A stretch of 64,000 nt of DNA from the NCBI GenBank assembly GCA_017302105.1, contig JAFLCS010000005.1:137574-201573 (forward strand), read 5' to 3'. This stretch comes from Caulobacterales bacterium. GTDB lineage: Bacteria > Pseudomonadota > Alphaproteobacteria > Caulobacterales > Caulobacteraceae. Shown here piece after piece: positions 7,746 to 15,273 of the stretch; within the stretch, counting starts at the first letter, position 1, and the number at the start of each line of letters is the position of its first letter. A model generated the notes under the pieces. The model was not told the DNA's origin. It saw nothing but the letters and a program-made list of their open reading frames with translations, and ran no database searches. A program made the translations under genes and the position numbers.

Positions 7746-10043
7746 TCATCGGCGCTTTCCCTTCGGACCCTTGCCCGGCTTGGGGCCGCCGGGGCGGCCC
7801 TTGCCGCGGGGCTTGCCTGAGGGTGGGCCGCCGCGGTCACGCACGCCCAGGCGCGGGCGTGGGGCGTTGGGATCGGCGGGGGCCGGCTCGCTGAGCATTT
7901 CGAACAGCAGACCGCCGGTCAGGGGGACGGCTTCCAACAGGCGCACATCGACGGTGCGGCCCAGCGTCCAACGCTTGCCGGTGCGCTGGCCGACCAGGGC
8001 GTGGGCGCGGTCGTCGTGAATGAAATATTCGTCGCCCAGATCGCGCACAGGGACCAGGCCGTCGGCGCCGGTCTCTTCCAGGCGAACGAACAGGCCGAAC
8101 TTGGTCACGCCGGTGATGCGGCCGGAGAAGATGGCGCCGGTGCGGTCGGCCAGGAAGGCGGCGACATAGCGGTCGTTGGCGTCGCGTTCGGCGGCCATGG
8201 CCCGGCGCTCGGTCATGACGATGTGTTCGGCGGTGGCTTCGAGCTGGCTGATTTCCTTGTCGGTCAGGCCGTCCGAGCCGAGGCCCAGCGCGCGGATCAG
8301 ACCCCGGTGCACGATCAGGTCGGCGTAGCGGCGGATCGGCGAGGTGAAGTGGGCGTAGCGGTCCAGGTTCAGGCCGAAGTGGCCGACGTTCTCAGAGCTG
8401 TAGATCGCCTGCATCTGGGTGCGCAGCACGACCTCATTGACGATGTCGCCGTGCGGGCCGTCGCGGGTTTCGTTCAAAAGGGCGTTGAAGCGTTCGGTGC
8501 GCGGCGCCTCGCCCTTGCTCCAGCGCAGGCTGAGGGTGTGCAGGAAGTCCGACAGATTGAAGATCTTCTCCTGGCTGGGCGCGTCGTGGACGCGGTAGAT
8601 CAGGGGCGTCTTCTTCTGCTCCAGGGTCTCGGCGGCCGAGACATTGGCCTGGATCATCATCTCTTCGATCAGGCGGTGGGCCTCCAGCGAGCGGCGTGGC
8701 TCGATGGAGACGACCTCGCCGGCCTCGTTCAGCCTGATCTTGCGCTCGAGAGTTTCGATGGCGAGCGGCGAGCGGCGCTCGCGGCCGATCAGCATGGTCC
8801 GGTAGGCGGCCCACAGGGGCTTGAGGATCGGTTCCAGGATCGGGCCGGTGACGTCGTCGGGCTGGCCGTCGATGGCGCCTTGCGCCTGTTCATAGGAGAC
8901 CTTGGCGGCCGAACGCATCAGGCCGCGCGTGAAGGTGTGACCTATCTTTTTGCCGGTCTTGTCGAAGACCATGCGCACGGCCAGGCAGGCGCGATCCTCG
9001 CCCTGGCGCAGGGAGCACAGGTTGGACGACAGGGCGTGCGGCAGCATCGGCTCGACCCGGTCGGGGAAATAGGTGGAGTTGCCCTTGTCGCGGGCCTCAC
9101 GGTCCAGCGCCGTGCCCAGGCGGACATAGGCGGCGACATCGGCGATGGCGACCCAGACGATCCAGCCGCCCTTGTTCTTGGGATCGGGGTCCGGTTCGGC
9201 ATAGACGGCGTCGTCGTGATCGCGCGCGTCAGCCGGGTCGATGGTGATCAGGGGGATCTGGCGGAGATCCTCGCGGCCCTTGAGGGTGGGCGGCTTGGCG
9301 TCCTGCGCCTCCTGTTCGGTGGCGTCGGTAAAGCCGGTGGGCAGGCCGTGGCTGTGGATGGCGATCAGGGAGGCGGCGCGGGGCTGGTCCTCGCGGCCGA
9401 CCACCTCAAGCACGCGGCCCGGCTTGGGACCGTAGCGGGTCGGCCGGCCGGCCAGTTCGGCCAGAACCAGATCGCCGTCCTTGAGCTTGCGTTCGTCGGC
9501 CTCGCGCTCGGTGAGGGTCAGGACGTCCTTGACCTTGCGGTCGACCGGTTCGATGCGGATTTCGCGGCGGCCCTTGCGGACGACGCCGAGGATGCGGTGG
9601 GCGCTCTGGCCCAGCTTCTTGATCAGGCGGGCCTCGATCTGATCGCCCTGGCGCTCGAAGCGGACCAGCAGTCGATCACCCAGGCCGGGGGCGCCGGCGG
9701 CCTTCTCATTGCGGTCGGGGGCCAGGCGAGCCAGGGGCGCGTCGTTGCCGCCCTTGGTCAGGCGGACATAGAGCTCGCCGTCGGCGTCGCGCTCGACGAC
9801 GTCAACGACGCCGGTCGGCGGCAGGGAGCCGGCCTCGGCGAAGCCCTTGCGGCCACGCTTGCCGATACGGCCGTCGCCTTCAAGGTCGCGGATCATGTCG
9901 CGCAGGGCCCGGCGTTCGGCCCCTTTCAGGCCAAAGGCGCGGGCGATGTCGGATTTTTCAGTCTCTCCGGCGTCGCGGAGGAAGCGGACGAGCTCGTCCT
10001 TGGTCGGCAGGCCCTTGGGCCTGCGGGTGTTGTTTTTTGTCAT
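7746..10043 (-). CDS. rnr: ribonuclease R
   Basis: This is a 765-residue processive 3'-5' exoribonuclease. In order it has an N-terminal winged-helix-like segment (DIARAFGLKGAERRAL), cold-shock/OB domains, the RNB catalytic domain with IDPADARDHDDAV (the Asp cluster that binds metal), RYADLIVHRGL, an S1 domain (GVTKFGLFVRLEETGADG) and a basic Gly/Lys/Pro-rich tail. It degrades structured RNA, including rRNA and tmRNA-tagged messages. It has its own start ATG at 10043 and no upstream partner. The very long open frame on the opposite strand is a by-product of GC-rich codons. Confidence 0.96.
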   Translation of the reverse strand: MTKNNTRRPKGLPTKDELVRFLRDAGETEKSDIARAFGLKGAERRALRDMIRDLEGDGRIGKRGRKGFAEAGSLPPTGVVDVVERDADGELYVRLTKGGNDAPLARLAPDRNEKAAGAPGLGDRLLVRFERQGDQIEARLIKKLGQSAHRILGVVRKGRREIRIEPVDRKVKDVLTLTEREADERKLKDGDLVLAELAGRPTRYGPKPGRVLEVVGREDQPRAASLIAIHSHGLPTGFTDATEQEAQDAKPPTLKGREDLRQIPLITIDPADARDHDDAVYAEPDPDPKNKGGWIVWVAIADVAAYVRLGTALDREARDKGNSTYFPDRVEPMLPHALSSNLCSLRQGEDRACLAVRMVFDKTGKKIGHTFTRGLMRSAAKVSYEQAQGAIDGQPDDVTGPILEPILKPLWAAYRTMLIGRERRSPLAIETLERKIRLNEAGEVVSIEPRRSLEAHRLIEEMMIQANVSAAETLEQKKTPLIYRVHDAPSQEKIFNLSDFLHTLSLRWSKGEAPRTERFNALLNETRDGPHGDIVNEVVLRTQMQAIYSSENVGHFGLNLDRYAHFTSPIRRYADLIVHRGLIRALGLGSDGLTDKEISQLEATAEHIVMTERRAMAAERDANDRYVAAFLADRTGAIFSGRITGVTKFGLFVRLEETGADGLVPVRDLGDEYFIHDDRAHALVGQRTGKRWTLGRTVDVRLLEAVPLTGGLLFEMLSEPAPADPNAPRPRLGVRDRGGPPSGKPRGKGRPGGPKPGKGPKGKRR

Positions 10044-10105
10044 TGGCCCTGAATGTAGGGCCGCCGGCGATAGAATGCGAGGGGCGGTATCGGCGACAGC
10101 CGAAA

Positions 10106-10131
10106 CCGCCCGCCGGCTTCCCGGCGGGCGG
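10106..10131 (-). terminator. strong hairpin downstream of 10155-10715
   Basis: A perfect 11-bp stem (CCGCCCGCCGG, 10106-10116; CCGGCGGGCGG, 10121-10131) has a 4-base loop CTTC. Read on the minus strand it follows the stop at 10155 and leads into TTTCGG, a short T-run. It would stop transcription before rnr. Confidence 0.65.
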
Positions 10132-10154
10132 CAGGTCGGATCCGGTTTGGGGGA

Positions 10155-10715
10155 TCAGTAGATTTGATCGTGATCGCCGGAGGCTGGATCACGGCGGGTA
10201 TTGTCCGGCATCTCGGCCGGTCGCTGGTGAAACTCGCGGGCGGTCAGATTGGCCATGACTTCACCCCGGACCTCGGCCGAGACTCGCGCGGCTTCGATGC
10301 CCCGCACGGCACCGTCGGCGCTGCGCACCAGCACCTGGCCGGCGCGGTTGGCCGTCGCGTGTGTGAAACCGACCACCTCGCCCAGGGTGTCGCCGTCGCG
10401 GGCGCGTACACGGGCACCGACGCGGGCGTCCAATCCGACCGAGGTGCCGTCAGAGGAGACACCGGCATCGCCGTCGGCCGGGACCCCGACCGAGGCTGAG
10501 GCGGAATGGTCGCGATCGACAGTATGGCGGGTGCCGCGGACTGTTTCGCGGGTGAAGTCGCGAGTGGCGCCGACGGTGTCGCGAACGCCGAGGTCGCCGG
10601 GGCGCACAGAGACGCCGCCGCCGACGTTGCCGCTGATCCCCCCCAGGACCTGCGCCGACGCTGGCGCGGCCAGTGCGACCACAGCCGCGCCGACCATAAG
10701 TGCAAGACTACGCAT
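10155..10715 (-). CDS. secreted protein with PRC-barrel-like segment, unknown function
   Basis: The product has 186 residues. A Sec signal peptide (MRSLALMVGAAVVALAAPASA) precedes a low-complexity Gly/Val/Arg/Thr-rich region. A C-terminal stretch of about 50 residues (GARVRARDGDTLGEVVGF ... VLVRSADGAVRGI) has the rhythm of a PRC-barrel-like fold. It is probably periplasmic. ATG 10715 is chosen for the signal peptide and the GGAGATG upstream. A hairpin lies in the 5' untranslated region. Family assignment is tentative. Confidence 0.65.
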   Translation of the reverse strand: MRSLALMVGAAVVALAAPASAQVLGGISGNVGGGVSVRPGDLGVRDTVGATRDFTRETVRGTRHTVDRDHSASASVGVPADGDAGVSSDGTSVGLDARVGARVRARDGDTLGEVVGFTHATANRAGQVLVRSADGAVRGIEAARVSAEVRGEVMANLTAREFHQRPAEMPDNTRRDPASGDHDQIY

Positions 10716-10729
10716 GGAACATCTCCACA

Positions 10730-10751
10730 GCGCGGACGGGGGCGTCCGCGC
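10730..10751. promoter_or_regulatory. 5'-UTR hairpin ahead of 10715 gene
   Basis: A perfect 9-bp stem GCGCGGACG / CGTCCGCGC with loop GGGG lies 14 bases upstream of the ATG of the minus-strand gene starting at 10715. Further out are a GTTAACCC motif (10755 onward) and an inverted GGGTT/AACCC pair. This could influence translation or mRNA stability. No known riboswitch class is recognised. Confidence 0.35.
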
Positions 10752-10903
10752 AAAGTTAACCCAGGGGAAACTTTTGGGTTCCCAGTAATCAACATTACCG
10801 TTGATAAGGTTCGGAAAATACTCTCTTCGGTGGCAATAGGCCAAAACGAAACCGACCGCCGATTTCCCGACGGGCGCGCTTCAATCCGGGATGGCCCTCG
10901 ACA

Positions 10904-11509
10904 CTATTCGTCCGCTGGCGGCACGTCGGTGGCTTCCTCGTCAGCGGTGGTCGGCTCCAGCAGGCTGGGTGGCAGAACTTCTTCCGGCGTCAGGCCGACG
11001 TCTTGCAGCGTCGCCGGAGCCGCGGTGATGTTTGCGCGGACACGCCGCGCGGCGTGCTCACAGCGCCCCGGCAGGCCGAAGAACAGATCGAAGGCCGCCT
11101 GTCGCTCATCGGCATTGGTGTTGTTCAGATAAGGTTGCCAACGAGTCATGGCGCGATCATAGGCCCCTTGAGCGACGGCGATCTGGGCCGGGGTGGCGCG
11201 GGCTCCACCGACCGCGCGGGCGCTTTCGAAGTCCTGGCGCTCGAGCCGGCCCAGGCGCATCAGTTCGGCATCTGCACCGTCGCCCAAGGTTTCGCCCAGC
11301 TGGACGTGGCCCGAGATCAGCCCGTCACAATAGCCGAGGAAGCCGAAATCATCCGCCGGTACACCCGTCGGCAGCGGATAGGCATAGGCCATGGCCTCAC
11401 GCCGGCGCACCGACTCGGCGGATTCGGTCGGAGCCACCCGCGCGGTCATCATCGGGCCGTCCTGGATGGCGAGTGCGAGGGTGGCGGCAAAGGCGAGGGT
11501 AAGGGGCAT
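10904..11509 (-). CDS. periplasmic protein of unknown function
   Basis: The product has 201 residues. A short signal peptide (MPLTLAFAATLALA) precedes an alpha-helical body with two cysteines, one in GYCDGLISGHVQLGE and one in PGRCEHAARR, likely to form a disulfide. The tail is acidic and rich in Pro, Glu and Asp. I do not recognise the family. It is transcribed separately from the neighbour at 10715, with a gap of about 190 bases. Confidence 0.65.
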   Translation of the reverse strand: MPLTLAFAATLALAIQDGPMMTARVAPTESAESVRRREAMAYAYPLPTGVPADDFGFLGYCDGLISGHVQLGETLGDGADAELMRLGRLERQDFESARAVGGARATPAQIAVAQGAYDRAMTRWQPYLNNTNADERQAAFDLFFGLPGRCEHAARRVRANITAAPATLQDVGLTPEEVLPPSLLEPTTADEEATDVPPADE

Positions 11510-11700
11510 GGAAATCGTCTTCCTGCGAAACGGGAACGACCCATCCTGGGCCGCGGTTGTGGCGTTTTCTAGCCGTGCAGCAAGGCCTGCGCCACCTCAC
11601 CACACCTGACGGTGAGCGTGAGTGCATTGACGTGGGGCGCCGCCGGACCGACATTAGGCAACCGGTCACCGCCGACGGCGTTTCCGGTCTGAGGATCATG

Positions 11701-12024
11701 ATGAACCGTATTCACACCTTCCGTCTGGGACCGCCGCCCGCCGATCAGGGGCTGGGGGCCATGCTCGGCTGGCTCATGGCCGTGGTCGTCGGCGGCTTCG
11801 CCGTTCTGATCGGGGCGCTGTTCGCCCTGTTCGCAGGACTGGCGGTGGCCATCGTGGCGGCCTTCGCCTGGATCGCGGTGAAGCTGGCACGCCTGACCGG
11901 CGGCCGCGCGCGTCAGGCGCGTCCGGCCTCCAGCTCGGTCGGGGCCGGCGACGGTGATCTGATCGACGCCCGCAAGGTCGGTGACCAGTGGGTGGCCTAC
12001 GGCTACGACCAGCCGTCGCGCTGA
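11701..12024 (+). CDS. small inner-membrane protein, unknown function
   Basis: The product is 107 residues with one long hydrophobic stretch (MLGWLMAVVVGGFAVLIG followed by LFALFAGLAVAIVAAFAWIA), enough for two membrane helices, and a polar tail ending in a short DLIDARKVGDQWVAYGY motif. Two adjacent ATGs (11698 and 11701) are possible. The second has better spacing from GAGG at 11691. It lies seven bases before the amidase gene and is probably co-transcribed with it. Confidence 0.6.
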   Translation: MNRIHTFRLGPPPADQGLGAMLGWLMAVVVGGFAVLIGALFALFAGLAVAIVAAFAWIAVKLARLTGGRARQARPASSSVGAGDGDLIDARKVGDQWVAYGYDQPSR

Positions 12025-12031
12025 GCGCGGC

Positions 12032-12796
12032 ATGGCCCTGACCCTAATCGACAAGCCGACACCCAATGTCGATGCCCGGCGTACTGTGCCGGACATGATC
12101 ATCCTGCACTACACAGGGATGCGGACGGGTGCCGCCGCCATTGAGCGCCTGTGTGATCCCGAGGCACGGGTTTCGGCCCACTATGTGGTCGAGGAAGACG
12201 GTCGGATCTATCGCCTGGCGGACGAAGCGCGGCGTTGCTGGCACGCGGGCGTCTCGCACTGGCGCGGCGAGGAAGAGCTGAATCACGCCTCCATAGGCAT
12301 CGAAATCGTCAATCCCGGCCACGAATGGGGCTATCGCGCCTTTTCTGAGGCCCAAATCCAGGCGGTGATCGCCCTGGTAGCCGATATCCGCACGCGCTGG
12401 ACGGTGCCGAACGACCGCATCATCGGCCATTCCGACGTCGCTCCGGACCGCAAGGAAGACCCCGGCGAGCTGTTCCCGTGGAAGCGCCTGGCCGAGGCCG
12501 GGCACGGCCTGTGGTTCGAGCCGGCCATCGAGCGCGTCGCGGCGCTGGGCCCACCCATCGGGCCGGGTGAGGAGGGACTGGGCGTGGTCGTGCTGCAAGC
12601 GGGCCTGAGGCGGCTGGGCTACGGGCTGGAACAGACCGGCATCTATGACGAGGCTACCCGACTGACGGTCACCGCCTTCCAGCGGCACTGGCGGCAAGAC
12701 AACATCGACGGCATTGCGGACGGCGAGACTCGAGCGCGGCTGGTGGGGCTGTTGCAGCTAGCCAGTGCGGAGAGCGTGACCGGGGTGCTGGACTAG
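12032..12796 (+). CDS. N-acetylmuramoyl-L-alanine amidase (AmpD/AmiD family) with peptidoglycan-binding domain
   Basis: The product has 254 residues. The N-terminal Amidase_2 domain has a zinc-ligand histidine in ILHYTGM, NHASIGIEIVNPGH in the middle, and the second histidine and acid in IIGHSDVAPDRKEDPGELFPW. The last 70 residues (GVVVLQAGLRRLGYGLE ... TVTAFQRHW) form a PG_binding_1 domain. It cleaves the MurNAc-L-Ala bond in peptidoglycan recycling or turnover. No signal peptide is seen from ATG 12032, so it is likely a cytosolic AmpD-type enzyme handling anhydro-muropeptides. rnpB lies directly downstream. Confidence 0.88.
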   Translation: MALTLIDKPTPNVDARRTVPDMIILHYTGMRTGAAAIERLCDPEARVSAHYVVEEDGRIYRLADEARRCWHAGVSHWRGEEELNHASIGIEIVNPGHEWGYRAFSEAQIQAVIALVADIRTRWTVPNDRIIGHSDVAPDRKEDPGELFPWKRLAEAGHGLWFEPAIERVAALGPPIGPGEEGLGVVVLQAGLRRLGYGLEQTGIYDEATRLTVTAFQRHWRQDNIDGIADGETRARLVGLLQLASAESVTGVLD

Positions 12797-12823
12797 GCCT
12801 GCGCCGTCGGGCAATTGACGCCC

Positions 12824-13191
12824 GTCAGACGGTCGGGCGGTCGCGGCGTTTCGGCGTCGAGGAAAGTCCGGGCTCCACGGCGAAAAGGCGGCGGGTAACG
12901 CCCGCCCGGGGTGACCCGAGGGATAGCGCCACAGAAAGCAAACCGCCCCGATTTCGGTCGGGGTAAGGGTGAAAGGGTGGGGTAAGAGCCCACCGCGGAC
13001 CTGGCGACAGGGACGGCATGGCAAGCCCCGCCTGGAGCAAGACCGAATAGGGACACCGCACACCCTCGGGTGTAGGGCTCGCCGGCCCGAGGTGTCCGGG
13101 TAGGTCGCGAGAACCGTCCAGCAATGGACGGTCCAGAGGAATGACCGTCACCCGCTTGCGGGGACAGAACCCGGCTTACAGACCGTCTGAC
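12824..13191 (+). ncRNA. rnpB: RNase P RNA (M1 RNA)
   Basis: This bacterial class A RNase P RNA processes tRNA 5' ends. The ends are fixed by a perfect 11-bp P1 helix: GTCAGACGGTC (12824-12834) pairs with GACCGTCTGAC (13181-13191). The universally conserved GAGGAAAGTCCGGGCTCC (from 12859) and ACAGAACCCGGCTTACA near the 3' end form the P4 core, with GGTAAGGGTGAAAGGGTG between. A short T-run (ATTTTT) follows the helix and can serve as terminator. Open frames across it on the minus strand are not genes. Confidence 0.96.
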
Positions 13192-13517
13192 ATTTTTCCC
13201 AAGTTTACCATCCTGGTCGATGCTGCCTCCGGCGCAGAGCCGGAAAAACCCTATCCGTGCGCGCAATTGCGATATCACCCCGGACTGCCGCCGAGTGGCT
13301 ATCGGAGGCAGTAAGTATGCGTTCTATTTTTGTTCTAGTTATTACTAACCACTGTTCTTTTTACTTGGATTTGACCTTTCAGAGTCAGCGAGTGTCATTG
13401 CATCCCAGATAGGAACATGGTAACCCAGAGATTAAGAAGCGGGAGGGGCCATCGGATCGTCCGGTGGGGCCGGTTTCAGGGATCAGGGGCGGACCTAAGG
13501 GGTCCGGGCGCGCGCGG
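13192..13517. promoter_or_regulatory. mraZ upstream region (326 bp, no gene)
   Basis: This region separates rnpB from mraZ. It begins with the rnpB T-run and contains an AT-rich stretch (13312-13380) unlike its surroundings, a LexA-type box (13321-13335), a TTGACC at 13371 that could be a -35 element, and a GANTC (CcrM) site GAGTC at 13382-13386. GGGG-rich direct motifs lie nearer the gene. No convincing open frame was found. It most likely holds the principal promoter of the first half of the dcw cluster. Confidence 0.5.
13321..13335. promoter_or_regulatory. LexA (SOS) box, GTTC-N7-GTTC
   Basis: GTTC TATTTTT GTTC is a perfect match to the alphaproteobacterial LexA operator (direct repeat GTTC with a 7-base, usually A/T-rich spacer). 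It sits about 185 bp before the mraZ start. The first downstream gene is mraZ, so damage-responsive control of the dcw promoter is implied, unless a very small unseen gene lies between. Confidence 0.6.
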
Positions 13518-13985
13518 GTGTTTCTCTCAACCTTCGAGAAGCCGCTAGATTCCAAGAGGCGCTTTGTCGTCCCTGCTGACTACCGAAACGTTGAGGATGG
13601 CTCCCAGGACGAACTCTTCGTCTTTCCGTGCCTGTCCGAGCCGTGCCTGGAGGCCGGCGGCATCGCCCTCAAGAAAGAATACGAGGTCATGGTGGCGAAG
13701 CTGCCGTTCGGCCATGACTCGCGCAAATCCCTGACGCTCAAGGTTTTCGCCCAATCCAAGACGCTGGCTTATGACACGGCCGGCCGGATCACCCTGCCGG
13801 AGGCCATGTGCGCGCGCTTTGGCCTGAGGGCCGAGGTGGTGCTGGTCGGCATGATGGATCGTTTCCTGATCTGGGAGCCGGAGGCCTATCGGCCCTGGGC
13901 CGAGAAGATGGACCGCATGGCCGATGAAAGCATCGCGGCCCTTGCCAATGTCGAATATGCCCGCCTGACCGGAGGTGAGGCATGA
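13518..13985 (+). CDS. mraZ: MraZ, dcw-cluster transcriptional regulator
   Basis: The product is 155 residues with two SpoVT/AbrB-like halves, each beginning with a recognisable motif ([20 protein letters not shown] and [11 protein letters not shown]). MraZ forms a ring that binds repeats upstream of its own gene and represses the dcw promoter in other bacteria. GTG 13518 is chosen because the family begins (M)FLSTFEK. The upstream open frame adds only Gly/Arg-rich sequence. The stop overlaps the rsmH ATG by four bases. In E. coli, MraZ and RsmH act antagonistically, so the coupling may matter. Confidence 0.93.
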   Translation: MFLSTFEKPLDSKRRFVVPADYRNVEDGSQDELFVFPCLSEPCLEAGGIALKKEYEVMVAKLPFGHDSRKSLTLKVFAQSKTLAYDTAGRITLPEAMCARFGLRAEVVLVGMMDRFLIWEPEAYRPWAEKMDRMADESIAALANVEYARLTGGEA

Positions 13986-14932
13986 GCCGTCCGCACCTGT
14001 CGGTCATGCTGGATGAGGTGCTGGCGGCCGCCGCCCCCAGGAGCGGTGACCTGGTCATCGACGGTACCTTTGGGGCGGGGGGGTATTCACGTGCCTTCCT
14101 GGAGCGTGGCTGTGAGGTCATCGGCCTGGATCGTGACCCGACCGTCCAGGCCCACGCGGACCGGTTGGCGAACGACTTTCCGGGCCAGTTTCGATTGGTT
14201 CGTTGCCGTTTCTCGGAGATGGCCGAGGCCCTGGCCGAGGTCGGGCCGGCGTCGTGCGATATCGTCGTGCTCGATATCGGCGTCTCGTCGATGCAGCTCG
14301 ATCAGGCCGAGCGCGGATTCTCGTTCCAGAAGGACGGGCCGCTGGATATGCGGATGTCCTCGGAAGGTCCGACGGCGGCCGATCTGGTCAATACGCTCGA
14401 CCACGGCCCGCTGGCACACCTGATCAAGGAATATGGCGAAGAGCGCGAATCCGGGCGGATCGCCTCGGCTATCCTTCGCCGCCGCGCCGAGCGGCCATTC
14501 AGCCGCACCCTGGACCTGGCCGAGGTCGTCGAAAAGGCGGTCGGAGGCCGCCGTGGCGCGCCGATTCATCCCGCGACGCGAACCTTTCAGGCGCTGCGCA
14601 TCGCCGTCAATGACGAGCTGGGAGAGCTGTCCGCTGGCCTTGAGGCTGCCGAGCAGGTCCTGAAGCCGGGTGGGCGTCTGGTGGTGGTGACGTTCCATTC
14701 GCTCGAAGATCGTCTTGTAAAGCGGTTCCTGAATGCCCGCGCCGGCAAGGGCGGCGGTGGTTCGCGGCACCTGCCGCCCCAGAAGGATGTAGCGCGTCCC
14801 AGTTTCGAACTGGTCGGCAAGGGTCTGGTTGAGGCTGGTGCCGCGGAAGCCCAGGTCAATCCGCGCGCGCGGTCGGCCAAACTGCGGGCGGCGATCCGCA
14901 CCGAGGCACCGGTCTGGAGGGCGGCGGCATGA
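13982..14932 (+). CDS. rsmH: 16S rRNA (cytosine-1402-N4)-methyltransferase
   Basis: The product has 316 residues. The SAM-binding motif I is [16 protein letters not shown], followed by [21 protein letters not shown], the hallmark of RsmH/MraW, and later [14 protein letters not shown] and [15 protein letters not shown]. It methylates N4 of C1402 in 16S rRNA. It overlaps mraZ and ftsL by ATGA junctions. Confidence 0.96.
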   Translation: MSRPHLSVMLDEVLAAAAPRSGDLVIDGTFGAGGYSRAFLERGCEVIGLDRDPTVQAHADRLANDFPGQFRLVRCRFSEMAEALAEVGPASCDIVVLDIGVSSMQLDQAERGFSFQKDGPLDMRMSSEGPTAADLVNTLDHGPLAHLIKEYGEERESGRIASAILRRRAERPFSRTLDLAEVVEKAVGGRRGAPIHPATRTFQALRIAVNDELGELSAGLEAAEQVLKPGGRLVVVTFHSLEDRLVKRFLNARAGKGGGGSRHLPPQKDVARPSFELVGKGLVEAGAAEAQVNPRARSAKLRAAIRTEAPVWRAAA

Positions 14933-15273
14933 ACACGTCCCATATCCGCTCACGCCGCAGCCGACTCCGAATGCTGGAACTGTCGGCTTTTCTGTGCCTG
15001 GTGGCTCTGGTCGCCTGGGTCTATGTCGCCAAGGCGACGGGGGCCGACGAGCGTGCGACCATCCGCAACATCGAGTCCGATATCCGCTCGGAGCAGCGCG
15101 ATATCCGTCGACTTCGCGCCGAGGCCGCAACGCTGGAGCAACCGGCCCGGCTTGAAGCCCTGGTCCGCGAGCACACGGATCTCGCTCCGGTCGAGCCGAT
15201 CAACGAGACGCGGCCGGAAAACCTCGATGCCATCGTCAGTGAGGTCGGGCACCAGGTGGAGGTCCAGCAATGA
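14929..15273 (+). CDS. ftsL: cell division protein FtsL
   Basis: This is a 114-residue bitopic protein with a basic N-terminus, one membrane helix ([20 protein letters not shown]), and a periplasmic heptad-like region ([25 protein letters not shown]) that would form the coiled coil with FtsB. It links the FtsQB subcomplex to FtsWI activation. The position between rsmH and ftsI, with overlaps on both sides, supports the assignment beyond the weak family sequence conservation. Confidence 0.9.
   Translation: MNTSHIRSRRSRLRMLELSAFLCLVALVAWVYVAKATGADERATIRNIESDIRSEQRDIRRLRAEAATLEQPARLEALVREHTDLAPVEPINETRPENLDAIVSEVGHQVEVQQ

Noticed and set aside
8001-10052. 683-codon open frame on the plus strand opposite rnr
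   Set aside because: It lies entirely antisense to RNase R, has no recognisable motif and is rich in Gly/Ala/Val/Asp/Gln. It is a by-product of GC-rich codon bias in the real gene.
12793-13278. 161-codon and 108-codon minus-strand frames across 12793-13278
   Set aside because: They cover rnpB, whose P1 helix and conserved core are unmistakable.
13464-13517. Longer mraZ start at 13464
   Set aside because: The extra 18 codons are Gly/Arg/Pro-rich and the family begins at FLSTFEK. GTG 13518 fits.
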